From contig JASHYW010000036.1 of NCBI GenBank assembly GCA_030042885.1, forward strand, positions 1-8,250: a stretch of 8,250 bases of DNA. Reading direction: 5' to 3'. Source of the stretch: Streptosporangiaceae bacterium. Lineage in GTDB: Bacteria > Actinomycetota > Actinomycetes > Streptosporangiales > Streptosporangiaceae. The notes beneath the pieces are model-generated. The model saw only the letters and a list, made by a program, of their open reading frames with translations, was not told where the DNA came from and did not search any database. A program made the translations under genes and the position numbers. This document shows, piece by piece, positions 5,482 through 8,250 of the stretch; within the stretch, counting starts at the first letter, position 1, and the number at the start of each line of letters is the position of its first letter.

Positions 5482-6789
5482 ATGACCGAATTCCTGACTG
5501 CCGCGCAGGCCGCCCAGCGGCTCGGCGTCAAGCCCGCGACGCTCTACGCCTACGTCAGCCGCGGCGTGCTGAGCCGGGACAAGGCCGCGGACGGCCGGGC
5601 CAGCCTGTTCGACTCCGAGGAGGTCGAGCGTCTGGCTCGCCGCGGCCGGCCCAGGCGCCCGGCCGGCACGGCGGACATCACGGTGGAGTCGGCGATCACC
5701 GAGATCACCGGCGAACGGCTGCGCTATCGCGGTCACGACGTCACGCGGCTCGCAGTGAGCCGGAGCTTCGAGGACGTCGCCGAACTGCTCTGGACCGGTG
5801 AGTTCCCGCCGGCCCACGCGGCCCAGACCGTGCCCTGGCGGGCCACCGCCTCCGCGGTCGCGGCGGGCCGGGCCGCGCAGGCCGCGCTGCCCACCGGGAC
5901 GCTGCCGCTCGAGCGGTTCGGTGTGATCGTGCCGGCCATGGCGGCCACGGACCCGCTGCGCCTGCACCTGGACCCACCGGCCGTGTGCGCGGCCGGGCGC
6001 AGCATCATCGCCGGCATGGTGGACTGCCTGCCCGCCCCGGCAGCCACCACCCCGGCGCCCACCGGCGGGGCAGCCACCGGCCCGGTGGGCGCCACCCCGG
6101 ACCTGCCGATCGCGGAACGGCTGTGGTCACGGCTGTGCGAGCGGCGGCCAAGCCCCGCCCTGCGGCGCGCCCTGTCGGCGGCCCTGGTGCTGCTGGCCGA
6201 CCACGAGCTTGCCGCGTCCACGTTGGCCGCCCGGGTCGCCGCATCGGTCCGGGCCGATCCCTACGCGGTGGTCGCGACCGGGATGGGGGCGATGAGCGGC
6301 GCGCTGCACGGCGGGGCATCCCTCGGCGCGGAAGCGCTGCTGGCCGCGGCCAGCAGCCCGGAAGACGTCCCCCGGGTCGTGGGCGAACTGCTGAGGCGGG
6401 GGGAGAAGGTACCCGGGTTCGGCCACTTCGTGTACCGGGCCGGCGACCCGCGGGCCACCTTGCTGCTCGACCTGGTCCGGCGCGCCGCGCCGAGATCGGC
6501 GCAGCTCGCGGTGGCCGAAGCCGTCCTGGCCGAGGTCAGGGGGAAGTCCCTGCCCGCGCCGAACATCGACTTCGCCATCGCCACCATGGCCCGGGTCGCG
6601 GGCATGATCAGGGGCTCCGGGGAAGCGGTCTTCGCCGTGGCGCGGACCGCAGGCTGGATCGCCCATGCTCTGGAGGCCTACGCGGGCCCCGGGCCGCTGC
6701 GTCCCCGTGCCGTCTACACCGGGCGCGCTGCGCAGGCCGCCCCTGGCGCGCTCACAGAGGCCAGGTGGCCGACAGGAGCGCGCGCGTGA
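5482..6789 (+). CDS. Citrate synthase-family protein with N-terminal helix-turn-helix domain
   Basis: The 435-residue product has two parts. Residues 5-54 (LTAAQAAQRLGVKPATLYAY to EEVERLARR) form a MerR/excisionase-like helix-turn-helix with a short wing. From about residue 65 it is a citrate synthase: ERLRYRGHD (78-86), H241, GALHGGAS (273-280) with H276, PGFGHFVYRAGDPRA (311-325) with H315 and R324, NIDFA (361-365) with D363, and GWIAHALE (391-398). H276, H315 and D363 match the catalytic His-His-Asp of citrate synthases, so it may condense oxaloacetate or another 2-oxo acid with an acyl-CoA. A Pro/Ala/Thr/Gly-rich insert (183-208) interrupts the domain. The HTH suggests DNA binding, most simply at the palindrome in its own promoter. 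The start follows only a weak GGA-type ribosome site. The 3' end overlaps the convergent NUDIX gene by 38 bases. Whether it is enzyme, regulator or both is open. Confidence 0.9.
   Translation: MTEFLTAAQAAQRLGVKPATLYAYVSRGVLSRDKAADGRASLFDSEEVERLARRGRPRRPAGTADITVESAITEITGERLRYRGHDVTRLAVSRSFEDVAELLWTGEFPPAHAAQTVPWRATASAVAAGRAAQAALPTGTLPLERFGVIVPAMAATDPLRLHLDPPAVCAAGRSIIAGMVDCLPAPAATTPAPTGGAATGPVGATPDLPIAERLWSRLCERRPSPALRRALSAALVLLADHELAASTLAARVAASVRADPYAVVATGMGAMSGALHGGASLGAEALLAAASSPEDVPRVVGELLRRGEKVPGFGHFVYRAGDPRATLLLDLVRRAAPRSAQLAVAEAVLAEVRGKSLPAPNIDFAIATMARVAGMIRGSGEAVFAVARTAGWIAHALEAYAGPGPLRPRAVYTGRAAQAAPGALTEARWPTGARA
6039..6098. repeat. Repeat-rich segment coding the citrate synthase insert
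   Basis: GGCAGCCACC occurs at 6039-6048 and 6069-6078, 30 bases apart, coding AATTPAPTGG then AATGPVGATP. Overlying this, GGCGCCCACCGG (6054-6065) and CCGGTGGGCGCC (6082-6093) form a perfect 12-base inverted repeat with a 16-base loop. It looks like a partly duplicated low-complexity linker; the hairpin could also form in mRNA. Confidence 0.65.
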
Positions 6790-7264
6790 ACCGGTTCAGT
6801 TCCAGCCTGCGGAGTTCTGCTGCGGTGAACCAGGCCACCTGGCAGATCTCGCCGCCGTCTGCGGCAGGGGACCCGTCGGTGATCTCGGCTTGGTACACGG
6901 CGGTGACGTACGCGGCGCGGTCCCCGTTCGGGTAACGGACCTCATAGTCCGGGCCGCCGAGCACATCGAGCAGCCGGGTGAGCCGGACTTCCACGCCGAT
7001 CTCCTCGCGGGTCTCCCGGACGGCCGCCTCGGCCGGAGATTCACCGATCTCGACGGCGCCGCCCAGCACGGCCCACCCGTCGTCATGACTCGCGTGCCGG
7101 ACCAGCAGCACCCGCCCGGCCTGGTCGATGGGAAGGACCGAGACCGACGGCAGCAAGAGCAGGTCGTGCCCGACAGCCGCCCGCAGCCGGGCAATGTGCA
7201 CAGGAATACTCAACTCGTCCTCGTTCCCCGCGAGCTCAGCCACCGAAATGCCCAGTACCCTCAT
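6752..7264 (-). CDS. NUDIX hydrolase
   Basis: This protein of up to 170 residues has an almost complete Nudix box at 69-91: G69, E75, R83-E84, E87-E88 and G90 follow the G-x5-E-x7-RE-x-x-EE-x-G pattern. The hydrophobic position after RE is T85, a small departure. Residues 37-57 (LLPSVSVLPIDQAGRVLLVRH, read in pieces) are the usual first strands. The family cleaves nucleoside diphosphates linked to another group with Mg2+, in damaged-nucleotide or cofactor clean-up; the substrate is unknown here. The ATG at 7264 lacks a good ribosome site. A TTG at 7213 has GAGGA just upstream and would give MSIPVHIARLR, which fits the family better, so the first 17 residues are doubtful. It converges on the HTH-citrate synthase with a 38-base overlap and diverges from the next gene over only 23 bases, or 74 with the TTG start. 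Confidence 0.9.
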   Translation of the reverse strand: MRVLGISVAELAGNEDELSIPVHIARLRAAVGHDLLLLPSVSVLPIDQAGRVLLVRHASHDDGWAVLGGAVEIGESPAEAAVRETREEIGVEVRLTRLLDVLGGPDYEVRYPNGDRAAYVTAVYQAEITDGSPAADGGEICQVAWFTAAELRRLELNRFTRALLSATWPL

Positions 7265-7271
7265 ACCGCAC

Positions 7272-7278
7272 GAGAGGA
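7272..7278 (+). promoter_or_regulatory. Shine-Dalgarno supporting a TTG start
   Basis: GAGAGGA lies 9 bases before the TTG at 7288 and supports that rare start codon. The next possible start is GTG at 7306, which would leave the site too far upstream. Confidence 0.6.
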
Positions 7279-7287
7279 CTTACCGCG

Positions 7288-7851
7288 TTGGCCAGCACCA
7301 CGACAGTGTGGCGCCACACGCTGATCTGCGTGGGCGTCATCGTCGGCGCTGCGGCCGTGATCATCTGGATAAACCGCTATCCCACCGTCAACCAGGCCCA
7401 GGCCCGCGCGGTACAGCCGGCCATCGACGCCTACATGCACGAGAACGGCGCACGGATGGGATTGACCGACGTCATGGACGCACGGCTCAGGCCCCAGCTG
7501 TTCTGCGACGCCAACATCATCGAGATCAGGACCGACGGCCCCCGGTGGCACGTCGGCATGGTGATGAACTGCGCCGAGTACGCCCGCCAGGGCAACACCC
7601 TGCTCGAGGCGTCGATCGGCTATTTCGATTCCGCCGCCGAGGTGCTCGTCCACGGCCACTGGCGGAACCCCCAGGTGCTGTCCCTGGACCCCGGGCCGCC
7701 CGGCTACGACCCGGCCTGGGTCCACCAGAACTTCTCATCCCGGGCCGCCGGGTGGCTGCTCAGCACCGACCCGCCCACCGCGCCCGATCCGGTCAGCCAG
7801 GCCCGGCGGGCATTCGGATTCCCGCCGGGCACCCAGGCCGTTCAAGACTGA
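7288..7851 (+). CDS. Membrane-anchored protein of unknown function
   Basis: The protein is 187 residues from a TTG start. Residues 1-10 are short and carry one arginine, residues 11-27 ([17 protein letters not shown]) form one hydrophobic segment, and the rest is soluble with no further membrane segment. It is best read as a single-pass protein with its domain outside the cell, or an uncleaved signal anchor. No lipobox is seen: C14 lies inside the helix. C73 and C95 are the only cysteines in the outer domain and could form a disulfide. An alpha-helical part ([20 protein letters not shown], 36-55) is followed by a mixed region and a proline-rich end. I recognise no named family. A perfect 10-base-pair hairpin lies in the last codons (7801-7830). 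The gene stands between the divergent NUDIX gene and a damaged short gene, with no clear functional partner. Confidence 0.75.
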   Translation: MASTTTVWRHTLICVGVIVGAAAVIIWINRYPTVNQAQARAVQPAIDAYMHENGARMGLTDVMDARLRPQLFCDANIIEIRTDGPRWHVGMVMNCAEYARQGNTLLEASIGYFDSAAEVLVHGHWRNPQVLSLDPGPPGYDPAWVHQNFSSRAAGWLLSTDPPTAPDPVSQARRAFGFPPGTQAVQD

Positions 7852-8250
7852 ACCCACCCCGCTCCGAGGCGGCCGATGTCGGGCAAGCCAGGGAGAATTC
7901 GCGTTCATGACCTCGAAGCTCACGGTCCCGCCCACGCTGACCTGGGGCGTGGCGTGCGCCATGCTGTCCGTGGACCCCAGCGGCGAGCACGTGCTCGTGC
8001 AGGTCTTCCAGTTCGGCCGGATCGACAACGGCGTTTCACCGCCCTGCCGGGCAGCCCGCCCTTGCCGTTCGCGGCGGAGGGCTGGTAACTCGCCGGTGGC
8101 GCCGTCGATGCGCTCGCGCAGCAGGTCGGCGTGGCCCAGGTGGCGGGCGTATTCCTCGATCATGTGCAGGTAGATCAGGCGGAGCGACATGGACTCGCCG
8201 TTGTGCACAAACTCCTCGTCCAGCGAGGCGTTGGCCACCGCCGCGTCAGC
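7735..8250 (-). CDS. DinB / DUF664 family protein, C-terminal part, reading past its usual end
   Basis: The gene enters from the right edge, so its start is not seen. The 54 residues at 8250-8089 end [33 protein letters not shown] in pieces, the conserved last helix of the DUF664/DinB four-helix fold. The histidines of [15 protein letters not shown] include the usual metal-ligand position. Members are metal-dependent, often thiol (mycothiol)-linked proteins of mostly unknown substrate. Homologues normally stop about at GATGE. Here the next codon is TTA and the frame runs on to a stop at 7735, adding about 117 residues antisense to two plus-strand genes, with sequence that looks like shadow coding. 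The domain call is firm. The extension is probably not functional protein and suggests a lost stop codon or a base error near 8088. Confidence 0.65.
   Translation of the reverse strand, partial: ADAAVANASLDEEFVHNGESMSLRLIYLHMIEEYARHLGHADLLRERIDGATGELPALRRERQGRAARQGGETPLSIRPNWKTCTSTCSPLGSTDSMAHATPQVSVGGTVSFEVMNANSPWLARHRPPRSGVGSVLNGLGARRESECPPGLADRIGRGGRVGAEQPPGGPG
7801..7830 (+). terminator. Perfect hairpin in the last codons of the membrane-anchored protein gene
   Basis: GCCCGGCGGG (7801-7810) and CCCGCCGGGC (7821-7830) pair perfectly with a 10-base loop, ending 18 bases before the TGA. No T-run follows. It may act as a transcript-end stabiliser or weak terminator although it sits within the coding frame; it may also be a by-product of codon choice. 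Confidence 0.3.
7907..8088 (+). pseudogene. Short protein gene with an apparent one-base frameshift
   Basis: An ATG at 7907, with AGGGAG 11 bases upstream, opens a frame that reads [20 protein letters not shown] and on through [21 protein letters not shown] to about 8032 with typical high third-position G/C. From there this frame turns into Cys/Arg/Pro-rich text with poor third-position G/C. The frame one base back, from 8029, gives [18 protein letters not shown] and a TAA at 8086-8088 with normal codon use. The 182-base span is one short of a whole number of codons, so restoring a single base near 8033 would give one 60-residue protein. I do not recognise the family. This is either a real frameshift or a sequencing error. 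The stop lies next to the point where the facing DinB gene should end. Confidence 0.5.

Noticed and set aside
4558..5967. A 469-codon minus-strand open frame crossing the AT-rich control region
   Set aside because: It spans two genes with clear motifs in other frames and the regulatory region. The translation is Arg/Gly-rich shadow sequence.
6039..6098. CRISPR-like or tandem repeat array
   Set aside because: There are only two partial 30-base units in frame within a protein-coding linker. They lack constant repeats and unique spacers.
5985..6935. A 316-codon plus-strand frame inside the citrate synthase and NUDIX genes
   Set aside because: It is Arg/Gly-rich low-complexity text in a shifted frame, while the main frame carries all the citrate synthase motifs.
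7985..7996. Perfect 12-base palindrome GAGCACGTGCTC
   Set aside because: It lies inside coding sequence (EHVL) with no promoter nearby. A single palindrome of this size is expected by chance in GC-rich DNA.

Overview
The window is GC-rich throughout. Its reading frames show the strong third-position G/C bias, GTG/TTG starts and family set expected of a high-GC actinomycete. Supporting families are an actinobacterial HhH-GPD repair-type protein, a DUF664/DinB protein, a citrate synthase with an N-terminal helix-turn-helix (HTH) and a VOC protein ending in the DPNGIEFEVMW-type motif. I cannot name the genus. I see no rRNA, tRNA, CRISPR array, transposase or phage gene. No stretch over 300 bases lacks a gene. 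The longest gap is 1195-1443, and it holds a possible promoter and two small inverted repeats.

Layout from left to right. (1) Positions 1-1194, minus strand: a two-gene pyrimidine or hydantoin breakdown operon. A beta-ureidopropionase-type nitrilase overlaps by ATGA the start of a dihydropyrimidinase that leaves the window. (2) Positions 1444-2360: a divergent pair of an HhH-GPD-type protein (minus, GTG start) and a 65-residue two-helix membrane protein (plus). (3) Positions 2463-3033: a VOC/glyoxalase-fold protein with a good promoter, a dyad over its -35 and a strong Shine-Dalgarno. (4) Positions 3077-5378, minus strand: an M55 (DppA-type) peptidase downstream of a homocitrate/isopropylmalate synthase-family enzyme. 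(5) Positions 5379-5481: a very AT-rich divergent control region with a perfect 10-2-10 palindrome. (6) Positions 5482-6789: an HTH-citrate synthase fusion. (7) Positions 6752-7264, minus: a NUDIX hydrolase overlapping the fusion tail to tail. (8) Positions 7288-7851: a membrane-anchored protein of unknown function. (9) Positions 7907-8250: a short plus-strand gene that looks frameshifted, facing the 3' end of a DinB/DUF664 gene that lacks a stop where the conserved domain ends.

The most interesting part is 4125-6789. Two unrelated folds that both condense acyl-CoA with 2-oxo acids, a homocitrate/isopropylmalate synthase-type TIM barrel and a citrate synthase, diverge from one small control region. 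One of them carries its own DNA-binding domain. The inference, not shown by the sequence, is that the HTH-citrate synthase is a metabolite-responsive autoregulator of the pair. It keeps the catalytic His-His-Asp set, so it could be both enzyme and regulator.
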